Source: Faecalibacterium sp. An122
GTDB taxonomy: Bacteria; Bacillota; Clostridia; Oscillospirales; Ruminococcaceae
Reading direction: 5' to 3'
Length of the DNA stretch: 48,359 nucleotides
NCBI RefSeq assembly: GCF_002160895.1
Contig: NZ_NFLL01000019.1
Coordinates: forward strand, 1 to 48,359
Shown: positions 30,813-39,799 of the stretch, piece after piece
How positions within the stretch are numbered: the first letter of the stretch is position 1
Layout of the letters: every line of letters begins with the position of its first letter
The notes under the pieces: generated by a model
Database searches by the model: none
Told to the model about the DNA's origin: nothing
What the model saw: the letters and a program-made list of their open reading frames with translations, nothing else
Position numbers and translations under genes: made by a program

Positions 30813-31014
30813 CGGCTCCCGCATAGGCGGAAGCCGTGGGCGTGCCCTGCGGCACGCTCTAGGGGACAAAATTTTACGGCAAACCGCGCACTCAGCCCTT
30901 GGCCTCGCACACAATTTGCCATAAAATTTCCCTGTAGGTGTCCGGACTGTACGCGCATGTCGTCCAGTCCGGACATTTTCTACCATTTGGCGGCTCCCAC
31001 ATAGGCGGAAGCCG
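30813..31014. repeat. About 200-bp element bounded by 24-bp direct repeats with internal inverted repeats
   Basis: A 24-bp hairpin-forming repeat, CGGCTCCC(G/A)CATAGG then CGGAAGCCG, occurs at 30813-30836 and 30991-31014 (one difference). Between them are a 15-bp inverted repeat AAATTTTACGGCAAA / TTTGCCATAAAATTT (about 30870-30930, one mismatch) and a perfect 10-bp inverted repeat GTCCGGACTG / CAGTCCGGAC (about 30940-30975). There is no gene. It separates MATE from the end of the his operon and looks like a small interspersed palindromic element. Confidence 0.6.
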
Positions 31015-31038
31015 CGTTTTGTTGTCTGTTGAATTGGA

Positions 31039-31875
31039 TCAGATTTCCTCGGTCTCAAAGCCGGCGCCGGTCAGAACCTGCACGCTGGTGAAACCTGCCG
31101 CCTTGATCTGGCGGGCGGCCTCCTCATAGCCGTAGGTCAGGCCGTCCACCGAGTGGGCGTCGGCGGTGATGATGACCTTGCCGCCCATCCGGTTCCACTC
31201 CTTGAGCATCCACTCGCTGGGGTAGAAATCATCCCGGTAGCCGCGGAAGACGCCGCCGGTGTTCACTTCCAGTACACAGCCGGCCGAACGGGCTGCCTCC
31301 AGGGCGCCCAGAGCAGCGGCGCGGTAGCGGTCGCAGTTCTCGTCGAAGAATTCGCCGTCCCGGTTCAGCTTCTTGATCAGGTCGATGTGACCCAGAATGT
31401 CGGGCTTCTGGGCGGCCACTTCGGCCACCGAGCGGAAATAGGCCTCGGCGGCGGCCAGGCCGTCCCCGCCGAAGTCCGCATCAATGCAGGCCTGCAGGTC
31501 CTGCTTGCGGAAATCGATCTCATAGTAGCGGTCGGTGTTGGCCCCGTGGAGATAATGCACGCTGCCGATCCAGTAGTCGTACCCGATGCGCTTGTCGTCC
31601 GAGAACTGGTCCCACTCCAGACCGCAGAGGATATCCACCTTGCCCTTGTACTCTGCCTTCAGCTTTGCGATAGTGGCCTTGTACTGGGCCGTGCGGCGGG
31701 GGCTCATGCAATATTCCCGGTCGCAGGGGGTATGGCTGTGCCCCGTGAAGCCCAGCGTTGTCAGGCCCTGCGCGCAGGCGGCGGAGGCCATCTCCTGCAG
31801 GGTATTTTTTCCGTCGCACAGCGTCGAGTGGCAGTGGACGCTGGATTTCATGAAGTTTGCCATAGCCTTGCTCAC
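31039..31875 (-). CDS. hisK: PHP-type histidinol-phosphatase
   Basis: A 278-residue PHP-domain metallophosphatase. Metal ligands are seen in [11 protein letters not shown] (His14, His16), GFTGHSH, GHIDLI and [10 protein letters not shown]. It should hydrolyse histidinol phosphate to histidinol, the step before HisD, and is the last gene of the his operon. The start is GTG 31875, overlapping the hisIE stop (GTGA), with AAAGGA 4-5 bases upstream; ATG 31863 is an alternative. The operon has no separate HisB phosphatase domain, so this gene supplies that activity. No clear terminator follows; a repeat element lies downstream. Confidence 0.88.
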   Translation of the reverse strand: MSKAMANFMKSSVHCHSTLCDGKNTLQEMASAACAQGLTTLGFTGHSHTPCDREYCMSPRRTAQYKATIAKLKAEYKGKVDILCGLEWDQFSDDKRIGYDYWIGSVHYLHGANTDRYYEIDFRKQDLQACIDADFGGDGLAAAEAYFRSVAEVAAQKPDILGHIDLIKKLNRDGEFFDENCDRYRAAALGALEAARSAGCVLEVNTGGVFRGYRDDFYPSEWMLKEWNRMGGKVIITADAHSVDGLTYGYEEAARQIKAAGFTSVQVLTGAGFETEEI

Positions 31876-32507
31876 TGCATCCTTTCCTGTTTGACCTTAT
31901 GGTCAATGACGTGTCGTTTTTCCAGCTCACGGGTGATGTCCTCCACCGTGATGCCGGCCTGTACCATCAGCACCAGAACATGATAGGCAAGGTCGCTGAT
32001 CTCATAGACCGTCTCAGCCTTGTCTTCCTTTTCTCCGGCGATGATGACCTCGGTGCACTCTTCGCCCACCTTTTTGAGGATTTTTTCTTTGCCCTTTTCA
32101 AACAGGTAGGTGGTATAACTGCCCTCCTGGGGGTGGGTCTTGCGGCCCTTGATCAACTGATACAGCCCCTGCCAGCTGAACTGCTTGAGCTCATCGCTGA
32201 CATAGACCGGGTTGAAAAAGCAGCTCTCGGCGCCAGTATGACAGGCCGGGCCGCTCTTGACCACTTCCACCACCAGAGCGTCGGCGTCGCAGTCGGCGGT
32301 GATGGACACCACCCGCTGCACATTGCCGCTGGTTTCCCCCTTCCGCCAGATCTCCTGGCGGCTGCGGCTCCAGAACACCGTCCGCCCCTCCGCAATGGTC
32401 AGCGCGAGGGTTTCTGCATTCATGTATGCCAGGGTCAGCACCTCTTTGGTGTAGTGATCCTGCACGATGGCCGGGATCAGGCCCTGGCTGTCAAATTTCA
32501 GTTCCAT
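31872..32507 (-). CDS. hisIE: Bifunctional PR-AMP cyclohydrolase / PR-ATP pyrophosphohydrolase
   Basis: A 211-residue fusion. The HisI domain (about 1-115) has [16 protein letters not shown], the metal-binding CDADAL and [13 protein letters not shown]. The HisE domain (about 120-205) has [16 protein letters not shown] and [10 protein letters not shown]. It carries out steps 2 and 3 of histidine synthesis. The start is ATG 32507 with CAGGAGAGAGT upstream; the 32 extra codons upstream of it have no family match. It follows hisF after 64 bases, the largest gap in the operon, and is coupled to the phosphatase by a 4-base overlap. Confidence 0.94.
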   Translation of the reverse strand: MELKFDSQGLIPAIVQDHYTKEVLTLAYMNAETLALTIAEGRTVFWSRSRQEIWRKGETSGNVQRVVSITADCDADALVVEVVKSGPACHTGAESCFFNPVYVSDELKQFSWQGLYQLIKGRKTHPQEGSYTTYLFEKGKEKILKKVGEECTEVIIAGEKEDKAETVYEISDLAYHVLVLMVQAGITVEDITRELEKRHVIDHKVKQERMQ

Positions 32508-32571
32508 ACTCTCTCCTGCCCGTAAATGGGCCATTAACAGTTTATCGTATTCCGGCCCGATATGCAAGGGG

Positions 32572-33327
32572 TCAGAGGCGCATTTCCACACCATTTTTTG
32601 CAAGATATTCTTTCAGCTCCCGGATGGTGAGCAGTTTCTGGTGGAAAATTCCGGCCGCCAGGCCGGCGTCGATCCCCTTGTGGCGGAACAGTTTCAAAAA
32701 ATCTTCCTTTTTTCCGGCGCCCCCCGAGGCGATGATGGGCACGTTCACCCGGTCGCTGACGGCATCCAGCATTTCCAGGTCAAAGCCGCCCCGCACCCCG
32801 TCGGTGTCGATGCTGTTGAGGCAGATCTCCCCCGCGCCGTTGGCGGCGCACTCGGCGATCCATTCCAGAGCATCCCGGCCGGTATCCTCCCGGCCGCCCT
32901 TGGCAAAGACCCGGAACTGTCCGTCCACCCGCTTGACGTCGGCGGACAGCACCACGCACTGGCTGCCGTACCGCTGCGCCGCCGCCGGGATAAGGCCGGG
33001 GTCCTTCAGGGCTCCCGAGTTCACCGACACCTTGTCGGCGCCGCATTTCAGCACCCGGTCAAAGTCCTCCAGGGTGTTGATGCCGCCCCCCACCGTCAGG
33101 GGAATGAAAATCTCGCTGGCCACCCGGGTCAGAATGTCGGTAAAGAGGGCCCGGCCCTCAAAGCTGGCGGTGATGTCGTAAAACACCAGTTCGTCGGCTC
33201 CGGCGGCGTTGTACATCCGGGCCATCTCCACCGGGTCGGCCACATCCCGTATCCCCTCAAAGTTGACCCCCTTCACCACCCGTCCGTTGCGCACGTCCAG
33301 GCAGGGAATGATCCGCTTGGTAATCAT
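32572..33327 (-). CDS. hisF: Imidazole glycerol phosphate synthase, cyclase subunit
   Basis: A 251-residue TIM barrel of normal length. Asp11 ([10 protein letters not shown]) and the second catalytic Asp in VVLSADVKR are present, with the phosphate-binding VGGGI and ASGGAG loops. It pairs with HisH to convert PRFAR and ammonia into imidazole glycerol phosphate and AICAR. The start is ATG 33327, 6 bases after the hisA stop, with AAAGGATAAACGCC upstream inside the end of hisA. Operon partners are hisA and hisH upstream and hisIE downstream. Confidence 0.97.
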   Translation of the reverse strand: MITKRIIPCLDVRNGRVVKGVNFEGIRDVADPVEMARMYNAAGADELVFYDITASFEGRALFTDILTRVASEIFIPLTVGGGINTLEDFDRVLKCGADKVSVNSGALKDPGLIPAAAQRYGSQCVVLSADVKRVDGQFRVFAKGGREDTGRDALEWIAECAANGAGEICLNSIDTDGVRGGFDLEMLDAVSDRVNVPIIASGGAGKKEDFLKLFRHKGIDAGLAAGIFHQKLLTIRELKEYLAKNGVEMRL

Positions 33328-33333
33328 AGGCGT

Positions 33334-34059
33334 TTATCCTTTCTTTTCGCACCGGCGGACACAGGCGGCCAGGTCCAGCGCTCCGGCATAAAGGCTTTTG
33401 CCCAGAATGGCCGCCGCCGTTCCCATCTGGTCCAAAGCTTCCAGCTCTTCCATCCGGCTGATGCCGCCGCTGGCGGTCACCGCCAGGCCGGGCAGAGTCT
33501 GGCGCAGACGCCGGTACAGGTCCAGGTTGGTCCCCTGCATGGCGCCGTCCCGGGCGATGTCGGTGCAGATGACGGCGGTGCAGCCCGCCTCATACAGCCG
33601 GCGGCAGAAGTCCAGGCCGTCCACGTCGCTGACTTCCTTCCAGCCGTGGATGGCCACCCGGCCGTCCTTCATATCCACCCCCACCGCCAGCCGGTCCCCA
33701 TAGGTTTGGAGCATCCGGGCGGTGAAATCGAAGTCGGTGACGGCCACGCTGCCCAGAATGCAGCGGCCCACACCCAGTTCCAGATACTGTTGGATCCGCT
33801 CCTGGGTGCGGATGCCGCCCCCCACCTCGATGTAGAGGCCGCCCTGCTGCGCAATGGCCCGGATGGCCTCGAAATTCACCGGGGCGCCGTCCTTGGCGCC
33901 GTCCAGATCCACCAGGTGGAGGCAGCTGGCCCCCGCCTGACGGAATGCCTCGGCCTGGGCGCAGGGGTCGGCCCCGTAAACCGTCATGCGGTCGTAGTCC
34001 CCCTGGGTCAGGCGGACCACCTGGCCGCCCCGCAGGTCAATGGCCGGAAAAATCTTCAT
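33334..34059 (-). CDS. hisA: ProFAR isomerase
   Basis: A 241-residue TIM barrel, a half-repeat relative of HisF. Asp8 (FPAIDLRGG) is the general base and the second Asp lies in VGVDMKDG. GGGIRT and ASGGIS are the phosphate loops. It isomerises ProFAR to PRFAR. The start is ATG 34059 with AAAGGAGGGGACACC upstream, the strongest ribosome-binding site in this part of the operon. It lies 27 bases after hisH. No insert or missing residue was noted, and the trp-type PriA signature is not apparent. Confidence 0.96.
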   Translation of the reverse strand: MKIFPAIDLRGGQVVRLTQGDYDRMTVYGADPCAQAEAFRQAGASCLHLVDLDGAKDGAPVNFEAIRAIAQQGGLYIEVGGGIRTQERIQQYLELGVGRCILGSVAVTDFDFTARMLQTYGDRLAVGVDMKDGRVAIHGWKEVSDVDGLDFCRRLYEAGCTAVICTDIARDGAMQGTNLDLYRRLRQTLPGLAVTASGGISRMEELEALDQMGTAAAILGKSLYAGALDLAACVRRCEKKG

Positions 34060-34086
34060 GGTGTCCCCTCCTTTGTGGTTGCCGGC

Positions 34087-34695
34087 TCACAGCCCGGCAA
34101 AGGCTTTCAGCAGCCGCAGGCCGGTGTCCCCGCTTTTTTCGGGGTGGAACTGGGTGCCGTACACCAGCCCCGACCGCACCACCCCGGTGACCGGGATGGA
34201 ATAATCGCTGACCGCCAGGGTGCTGGCGGCGCAGTCCTTGGCGTAGTAGCTGTGGACGTAGTAGACGTACTCCCCTTCCTTCACATACCGGAACAGGGGG
34301 TCGTCCCGCAGGATGTGGAGGGCGTTCCAGCCGATCTGGGGCACCTTGAGGGCCGGGTCGGCCAGGTCGGGTTCCAGGGGGCAGACCGTCCCCGGCACCA
34401 GGCCCAGGCCGGGATGCTCTCCATATTCATAGCTCTTGTCAAACAAAAGCTGCATTCCCAGACAGATGCCCAGCAGGGGTTTGCGGGCTGCCTCGGCCTT
34501 CACCACCGGCACCAGGCCGGCGGCGGTCAGCTTTTCCATGGCGTCCCCAAAGGCCCCCACCCCGGGCAGAATCACCCGGTCGGCGGCCCGAATCACGGCG
34601 GGGTCGGCGGTGACCACCGCCTCCAGCCCCAGACTTTTCAGGCTGGAACGGAGGCTGAACAGGTTCCCCACCCCGTAATCAATCACGGCAATCAT
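34087..34695 (-). CDS. hisH: Imidazole glycerol phosphate synthase, glutaminase subunit
   Basis: A 202-residue class I glutamine amidotransferase. The oxyanion strand PGVGAFGDAM, the nucleophile Cys in LGICLGMQLL and the His/Glu pair in TQFHPEKS form the catalytic triad. It supplies ammonia to HisF. The start is ATG 34695, overlapping the hisB TGA as ATGA, so it depends on hisB translation; GAAAGGACTGCTGGT lies upstream. The length and all catalytic residues are normal. Confidence 0.96.
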   Translation of the reverse strand: MIAVIDYGVGNLFSLRSSLKSLGLEAVVTADPAVIRAADRVILPGVGAFGDAMEKLTAAGLVPVVKAEAARKPLLGICLGMQLLFDKSYEYGEHPGLGLVPGTVCPLEPDLADPALKVPQIGWNALHILRDDPLFRYVKEGEYVYYVHSYYAKDCAASTLAVSDYSIPVTGVVRSGLVYGTQFHPEKSGDTGLRLLKAFAGL

Positions 34696-35282
34696 ACCAG
34701 CAGTCCTTTCGTTGAGGGGATTTCATCCCGGTGGGCCTGGTCCACCCGGACGGCGGCCGCCAGAGCCCGGGCGGCTCCCTTGTAGCAGGCCTCCAGAATG
34801 TGGTGGCTGTTCTCGCCCGCGAACTGGACGAAGTGGAGGGTGGCGGGGACGCTGCGGGCAAAGCCCAGCCAGAACTCCTTGACGCACTCCACGTCAAAAT
34901 CCCCCACCTTCTCGGTGGGGCAGGTCACCGACCAGTTCAGGGTGCACCGGCCCGACAGGTCCACCGCGCAGAGGACCAGAGCCTCGTCCATGGGCAGATA
35001 GAAGCTGCCGTACCGCTGAATCCCCCGCATATCCCCCAGACCCTTGCGGAAGGCCTGGCCCAGGGCGATGCCGATGTCCTCGGCGGTGTGGTGATAGTCC
35101 ACCTCCACGTCCCCGTGGCAGGTGAGGACCAGGTCAAACCGGCCGTGCCGGGCGAACAGTTCCAGCATATGGTTCAGAAACCCGCAGCCGGTGTCCACCT
35201 GATAAATCCCCGCCCCGTCCAGATCCAGGGTCAGCTCGATCTGGGTCTCGGCGGTGTTGCGTTCCACTCGTACTTCCCGCAT
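34692..35282 (-). CDS. hisB: Imidazoleglycerol-phosphate dehydratase
   Basis: A 196-residue monofunctional dehydratase. The two metal-binding repeats appear as DYHHTAEDIG (about 70-79) and NSHHILEACYKG (about 158-170), with GFLNHML and MDEALVLCAVD between. It makes imidazole acetol phosphate. It lacks the phosphatase domain of enterobacterial HisB; the PHP gene at the operon end fills that role. The start is ATG 35282 with GAGGACGACACC upstream. It follows hisC after 43 bases. Confidence 0.97.
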   Translation of the reverse strand: MREVRVERNTAETQIELTLDLDGAGIYQVDTGCGFLNHMLELFARHGRFDLVLTCHGDVEVDYHHTAEDIGIALGQAFRKGLGDMRGIQRYGSFYLPMDEALVLCAVDLSGRCTLNWSVTCPTEKVGDFDVECVKEFWLGFARSVPATLHFVQFAGENSHHILEACYKGAARALAAAVRVDQAHRDEIPSTKGLLV

Positions 35283-35325
35283 GGTGTCGTCCTCCCTCGT
35301 TGTGTTGACGGGCCGGCAGGCCCTC

Positions 35326-36387
35326 TCACGGCCCGCCCAGAATCTCGTCCAGCCGGGCCATCAGGATTTCCATTTGTTCCAGGGTGCCCACCGTAATCCG
35401 CAGCCAGTCCGACGTGCGGGGCCCGCTGAAGTGGCGGACCAGCACTCCCTTGTCCCTCAGCGCCTGATACAGGGCACCGCCCTCCATCCGGTCGGTGCGG
35501 GCGAAAAGGAAGTTGGTGCGGCTGTCGGTGCGTTCAAAGCCCCGCCGGGCCAGCTGTTCCGCGGCCCAGGCCCGGGTCTCGCAGATCTGCTGGCGGGTCT
35601 CATTGAAATAGCAGGTGCTCTCCAGGGCCGCGATGCCGGCGGCCAGGGTCATCCGGTTGATGTTGTAGGGGTTGAGGCTGGAGCGGACCCGTTCCAGGTC
35701 GGCGATCAGCTCTTTGCAGCCCATGGCAAAACCCAGCCGGGCCCCCGCCATCTGGCGGGACTTGGAAAAGGTCTGGACCACCAGCAGGTTGTCATAGCTG
35801 TGGATGAGGGGCACGCAGCTCTCGGCCCCAAAGTCCACATAGGCCTCGTCCACAATCACCACGTTGTCGGGGTTGGCGGCGGCGATTTTGGCAATCTCCT
35901 CCGGCGGCAGGGCCAGGCCGGTGGGGGCGTTGGGGTTGGCGATGACGATGGTCTCCCCCCGGCCATAATATTTGGCCGGGTCCAGCCGGAAGTCCTCTTC
36001 CAGCGGGATCACGTCCTCCGGGATGTGGAGCAGCCCGCACCAGACGGCGTAACAGCCATAGGTCACATCGGCGTGGGCCAGCGGGTGGGTCTCGTCGCAG
36101 AAGGCCCGCAGGGCAAAGAACAGGTTTTCATCGCTGCCGTTCCCCGCCATCACCTCGTCGGGGTCGATGCCGTAATACCGGGCGGCGGCCTGGCGCAGGG
36201 CGGTGCAGGCCGGGTCGGGATACAGCTGCAGCCGGCCGGTCTCGGCCTGAATGGCCTCCACCACCGCCGTGGCGGGGGGATAAGGGCTCTCGTTGGTGTT
36301 CAGTTTGATGTAGGACCGGTCCTGCGGCTGTTCCCCGGGGGTGTACGGCTTCAGGCTGGTCAGGGTCGGGCTGAGATAACGGCTCAC
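35326..36387 (-). CDS. hisC: Histidinol-phosphate aminotransferase
   Basis: A 353-residue fold-type I PLP enzyme. The Schiff-base lysine is K209 in TFSKSRQMAGAR. NTNESPYPP, GNGSDE, NPNAPTG and VDEAYVDF are the expected substrate and cofactor motifs. It transaminates imidazole acetol phosphate with glutamate. The start is GTG 36387 within the hisD stop (GTGA), so translation is coupled. The length is normal and the gene is part of the nine-gene leftward operon. Confidence 0.96.
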   Translation of the reverse strand: MSRYLSPTLTSLKPYTPGEQPQDRSYIKLNTNESPYPPATAVVEAIQAETGRLQLYPDPACTALRQAAARYYGIDPDEVMAGNGSDENLFFALRAFCDETHPLAHADVTYGCYAVWCGLLHIPEDVIPLEEDFRLDPAKYYGRGETIVIANPNAPTGLALPPEEIAKIAAANPDNVVIVDEAYVDFGAESCVPLIHSYDNLLVVQTFSKSRQMAGARLGFAMGCKELIADLERVRSSLNPYNINRMTLAAGIAALESTCYFNETRQQICETRAWAAEQLARRGFERTDSRTNFLFARTDRMEGGALYQALRDKGVLVRHFSGPRTSDWLRITVGTLEQMEILMARLDEILGGP

Positions 36388-37679
36388 TGGGACGCGCCCC
36401 CTTCTTGGTCATAGCGGATGGTCACGCTGCGGGCGTGGGCGTGGAGGCCCTCTTTTTCCGCAAAGGCGGCGATCCGGTCCTTGACGGCCCCCAGGGCCTC
36501 CCGGGTGTAATAGATGAAGCTGGACCGCTTGACGAAGTCGTCCACCCCCAGCGGGCTGGAAAACCGTGCGGTGCCGCTGGTGGGCAGGGTGTGGTTGGGC
36601 CCGGCGAAGTAGTCGCCCAGCGCCTCGGGGACGTTCCGGCCCAGGAAGATGCTGCCGGCGTTCTTGATCTTGCCCAGCACCGCAAAGGGGTCCTCCACGC
36701 AGACTTCCAGGTGCTCGGGGGCGATGATGTTGCAGACCTCAATGGCCTTGCCCAGGTCCTGGCAGACGATGATCTTGCCGTTGTCGTCCACGCTGGCCCG
36801 GGCAATGGCCGCCCGGGGCAGCTGGGGGATCTGGACTTCCAGCTCGGCCTGAACCGCTTTGGCCAGGGCCTCGCTGTCGGTGACCAGCACCGGGCTGGCC
36901 AGCTTGTCGTGTTCGGCCTGGCTCAGCAGGTCGGCCGCCACCCAGGCGGGATTGCAGCCGCCGTCGGCCAGCACCAGGATTTCACTGGGGCCGGCGATCA
37001 TGTCGATGCCCACCTTGCCGTAGACCATCCGCTTGGCGGTGGCCACATAGACGTTGCCGGGGCCCACAATCTTATCCACCGCCGGCACGCTCTGGGTACC
37101 GTAAGCCAGGGCCGCCACCGCCTGGGCGCCGCCGGTCTTGAAAATCCGGGTGACCCCCGCCACGCTGGCGGCGGCCAGAATGGCCGGATTCACCTTGCCG
37201 TCCTTCCCGGCGGGGGTGGTCATGACGATTTCGGGCACTCCCGCCACCTTGGCGGGAATCACATCCATCAGGACGGTGGAGGGATAGGCGGCGGTGCCCC
37301 CCGGCACATAGACGCCGGCCCGCTCCACCGGGGTGTACTTCTGGCCCAGAATGACCCCATCCTGCTCGGTCATCACAAAGTTATCGTGGAGCTGGCGGCG
37401 GTGAAAGGCCTCGATGTTGGCCGCCGCCATCCGCAGCGTCTGGAGAAAATCCGGGTCGGCGGCGGCCAGGGCCTCCTCCATCTCGGCAGGGGTCACTTCC
37501 AGGGCGTCCAGGTCGGCCCCGTCGAACTTCTTGGCGTAATCCCGCAGGGCATCGTCCCCCCGGGCCCGCACATCGGCGATGATGGCCTCCACCACCGCCT
37601 CCACGTCTTTTTCCGCCCGCAGGTCCCGGTTGAGGATCTGATCGGGGGTCAAATCTTCCAGACGGTACAGCTGAATCAT
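36384..37679 (-). CDS. hisD: Histidinol dehydrogenase
   Basis: A 431-residue zinc- and NAD-dependent dehydrogenase catalysing the last two oxidations from histidinol to histidine. Visible hallmarks are ERAGVYVPGGTAAYPS (about 118-133), VGPGNVYVATAK and AGPSEILVLAD, plus the metal-binding region QAEHD and GPNHTLPTSG. The start is ATG 37679 overlapping the hisZG stop (ATGA), with AGGAGGAAACAAG immediately upstream. It is second in the operon. Confidence 0.97.
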   Translation of the reverse strand: MIQLYRLEDLTPDQILNRDLRAEKDVEAVVEAIIADVRARGDDALRDYAKKFDGADLDALEVTPAEMEEALAAADPDFLQTLRMAAANIEAFHRRQLHDNFVMTEQDGVILGQKYTPVERAGVYVPGGTAAYPSTVLMDVIPAKVAGVPEIVMTTPAGKDGKVNPAILAAASVAGVTRIFKTGGAQAVAALAYGTQSVPAVDKIVGPGNVYVATAKRMVYGKVGIDMIAGPSEILVLADGGCNPAWVAADLLSQAEHDKLASPVLVTDSEALAKAVQAELEVQIPQLPRAAIARASVDDNGKIIVCQDLGKAIEVCNIIAPEHLEVCVEDPFAVLGKIKNAGSIFLGRNVPEALGDYFAGPNHTLPTSGTARFSSPLGVDDFVKRSSFIYYTREALGAVKDRIAAFAEKEGLHAHARSVTIRYDQEGGASQ

Positions 37680-39286
37680 CTTGTTTCCTCCTTCTGGCGG
37701 CGGGCCAGGGCCCCGCGCAGCTGTTCCAGCATCCGGTCGGCCGACCGGCGCTTGAACTGATAGCTGGATTTATTGGCAATCACCCGGGCCGAAATGGGCA
37801 TGAACTCGGTCACCACCGCCAGCCCGTTCTCCCGCAGGGTGGTGCCGGTCTCCACGATGTCCACAATCACGTCGGACAGCCCCAGAATGGGGGCCAGCTC
37901 GATGGAGCCGTTGAGCTTAATGATCTCGATATCCCGGCCCAGGGAGGCGTAATACTCCTTGGCGATCCGGGGGAACTTGGTGGCCACCCGAATGGGACGG
38001 CCGGGGTCGTCCCGATAGCCCGCCGGGGCGGCCACGCACATCCGGCACTTTCCCAGCCCGGTGTCCAGCAGCTCATAGACGTCGGCCTCGGCCTCCGACA
38101 GGATATCCTTGCCCACAATGCCGATGTCGGCGGTGCCGTGTTCCACATAGATGGCCACGTCGCTGGGTTTCACCAGGAAGCACCGCACCCCGGCGGCCCG
38201 GTCCTCCACCACCAGCTTGCGGGAGGCGTTGTAGTCCTCGGGGGTGATGCAGCCGCCGGCGGCCAGCAGGTTATAGACCTTGTCGCCCAGGCGGCCCTTG
38301 GGCAGGGCCACATTCAGCAGGCCCTCGCCGGTTTCCTGCACCGGGGGCGGCGGGGCGGCGAGGCGATCCAGCTCATCCAGATACACCGCAAAGCCGATGG
38401 CCCCCACCCCGGGGGTGAACTTCCGGGCCAGCAGGTCGTACCGGCCGCCCTTCAGCACCGGGCGGGGCGCTCCCCGCAGGTAGCCCTGCACAATCAGGCC
38501 GTTGTAATACTCCATCTCCCCCGAGAGGCTCAGGTCAATCTGGAGGCTCTGGCCCTCGGCGGCCAGCTGGCTTTCCAGGGCCCGCAGCTGGGCCACCGCC
38601 TCCTCCATGGCCGGGTTCCGGCAGGCGGCCGCGGCCCGTTCCAGCACCTGGGAGGCCGGGCCGCAGAGGGTCAGCAATTCCTGCAGGGCCCTGGCCCCTT
38701 CTTCCTCCAGGCCGGCGGCCCGGGCGGTGGCAGCCAGCTCATGGCTGTTTCGGGCCCGCAGCCGGGCCAGAATCCCCTGCCGGGCGCTCTCGGGCACCTT
38801 GAAGGCGTCCAGCAGCCCCGACAGATAGCCCATGTGGCCCACTTCCAGCTGCCAGGCCGAACCCATGGCGTCGGACAGCAGGGCCAGGGACCGGACCGCC
38901 AGGCTCACGGCCTCGCCGGTCTCGGCCTGCCCCACCTGACCAATATATTCCAGGCCCATCTGGGCAATTTCCTTGAAGGTATGGCTCTCCGCCGAGGGGC
39001 GGTAGACGTTCTCACTGTAATAGAACCGTTTGGTCTCCCCCGGCGCCGGCTGGGCGCTCTTGGCAATCGAGAGGGTGACGTCCGGCTTCAGAGCCAGCAG
39101 GCGGCCGTCCAAATCGGTAAAGGTGATGACCTGCCGCGAGGCCAGAAAGGTCTGGTTCTCCTGGTACAGGGCGTATTCTTCAAACTGGCCCATATGGTAC
39201 TTGCGGCAGCCCGCCGCTTCGTACAGGGCGCGCAGTCCAAAGGAGGCCCGCTCCTTGGGCTGCAGGAGGGAAAGTTCAAATTCCAT
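37676..39286 (-). CDS. hisZG: HisZ-HisG fusion: ATP phosphoribosyltransferase with its regulatory subunit
   Basis: A 536-residue fusion. Residues 1-310 are HisZ, a catalytically inactive histidyl-tRNA synthetase paralogue: LKPDVTLSIA at about 66-75, YYSENVYRP, and GGRYD at 280-284. A proline-rich linker (PPPPV, 312-316) leads to residues 323-536, a short-form HisG with LLNVALPKGRLG, the PRPP-binding segment and VETGTTLREN. Short HisG needs HisZ for activity and histidine feedback; fusion fixes their ratio. The complex makes PR-ATP, the first committed step. The start is ATG 39286 with AAAGGGAACTGCTGCC upstream. It is first in the operon, about 48 bp after the promoter. Confidence 0.93.
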   Translation of the reverse strand: MEFELSLLQPKERASFGLRALYEAAGCRKYHMGQFEEYALYQENQTFLASRQVITFTDLDGRLLALKPDVTLSIAKSAQPAPGETKRFYYSENVYRPSAESHTFKEIAQMGLEYIGQVGQAETGEAVSLAVRSLALLSDAMGSAWQLEVGHMGYLSGLLDAFKVPESARQGILARLRARNSHELAATARAAGLEEEGARALQELLTLCGPASQVLERAAAACRNPAMEEAVAQLRALESQLAAEGQSLQIDLSLSGEMEYYNGLIVQGYLRGAPRPVLKGGRYDLLARKFTPGVGAIGFAVYLDELDRLAAPPPPVQETGEGLLNVALPKGRLGDKVYNLLAAGGCITPEDYNASRKLVVEDRAAGVRCFLVKPSDVAIYVEHGTADIGIVGKDILSEAEADVYELLDTGLGKCRMCVAAPAGYRDDPGRPIRVATKFPRIAKEYYASLGRDIEIIKLNGSIELAPILGLSDVIVDIVETGTTLRENGLAVVTEFMPISARVIANKSSYQFKRRSADRMLEQLRGALARRQKEETR

Positions 39287-39333
39287 GGCAGCAGTTCCCT
39301 TTCTTCCGGATAACCTTGGGTGGATATGGGTCT

Positions 39334-39362
39334 ATTATACTTTACTACACTATCATTGTAAA
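39334..39362 (-). promoter_or_regulatory. his operon promoter with overlapping palindrome
   Basis: Minus strand: -35 TTTACA (39362-39357), 17-bp spacer, perfect -10 TATAAT (39339-39334). An inverted repeat TACTTTAC / GTAAAGTA (about 39338-39365) covers both boxes, the expected place for a repressor that blocks polymerase. No T-box motif is seen in the 48-bp leader, so control by a DNA-binding repressor is more likely than by tRNA-His. Confidence 0.75.
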
Positions 39363-39431
39363 GTAGCAATGTACCAGCTTTCCGCCGGGTTTCCGGGGCG
39401 GTTTCCGGGCGATTTGCACAGCTGTCAAACC

Positions 39432-39464
39432 AAAAAGGGGCGCACCGGTTTCCCGGTGCGCCCC
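39432..39464 (-). terminator. Terminator of the gene at 39470
   Basis: Minus strand: GGGGCGCACCGG, loop GAAA, CCGGTGCGCCCC, then TTTTTGG. The stem is perfect. Confidence 0.88.
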
Positions 39465-39469
39465 ATGGC

Positions 39470-39799
39470 TCATTGTGCGTCTTTCTCCTCGGCCTCGTCT
39501 GCAGCGGGCTCAGCCGGCTCCGCTTCGGCCTCCGCGGCCGGTTCTTGGGCGGCGGTTTCGATCTCTGCCTCGGCGGCCTTGCGGATGGCCTCGGCGTGGG
39601 CCTTGCCGGCGGCCACCCCTGCCTCATAGGCTGCGGCGGTCTTGTCAGCGGTTTCCTTGTCGGTCTCGGCGTCCTCCGCCAGGTCCACCGTCACCTGGAC
39701 GGGGAACTTTTTGCCCATTTTCTTGGCCAGGACGGCGGCGCCCAGGCCCGCAGCGGCCACAGCGGTCACCGCGCCCAACAGTTGAAACAAAGCTCTCAT
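39470..39799 (-). CDS. Small membrane-anchored Ala/Glu-rich protein, unknown function
   Basis: A 109-residue protein. Residues 1-28 form one hydrophobic segment (FQLLGAVTAVAAAGLGAAVLA), followed by KKMGKK, so the rest probably faces the cytoplasm. The C-terminal 70 residues are acidic and Ala/Glu-rich (AEAEAEPAEPAADEAEEKD), probably disordered. The start is ATG 39799 with GGAGGG 7 bases upstream; a TTG two codons earlier is possible. No domain is recognised. It has its own terminator and may be transcribed with the GTPase genes upstream. Confidence 0.65.
   Translation of the reverse strand: MRALFQLLGAVTAVAAAGLGAAVLAKKMGKKFPVQVTVDLAEDAETDKETADKTAAAYEAGVAAGKAHAEAIRKAAEAEIETAAQEPAAEAEAEPAEPAADEAEEKDAQ

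Noticed and set aside
30991-31014. Terminator of the his operon
   Set aside because: The hairpin is good but no T-run follows on the minus strand, and the same hairpin recurs at 30813 as one end of a repeat element.
32467-34785. Very long plus-strand frame (772 codons) opposite hisF/hisA/hisH
   Set aside because: It is antisense to clear enzyme genes. Such frames arise from GC-rich codon bias; similar antisense frames lie opposite hisD, hisZG, hsdM, trpS and pepP.
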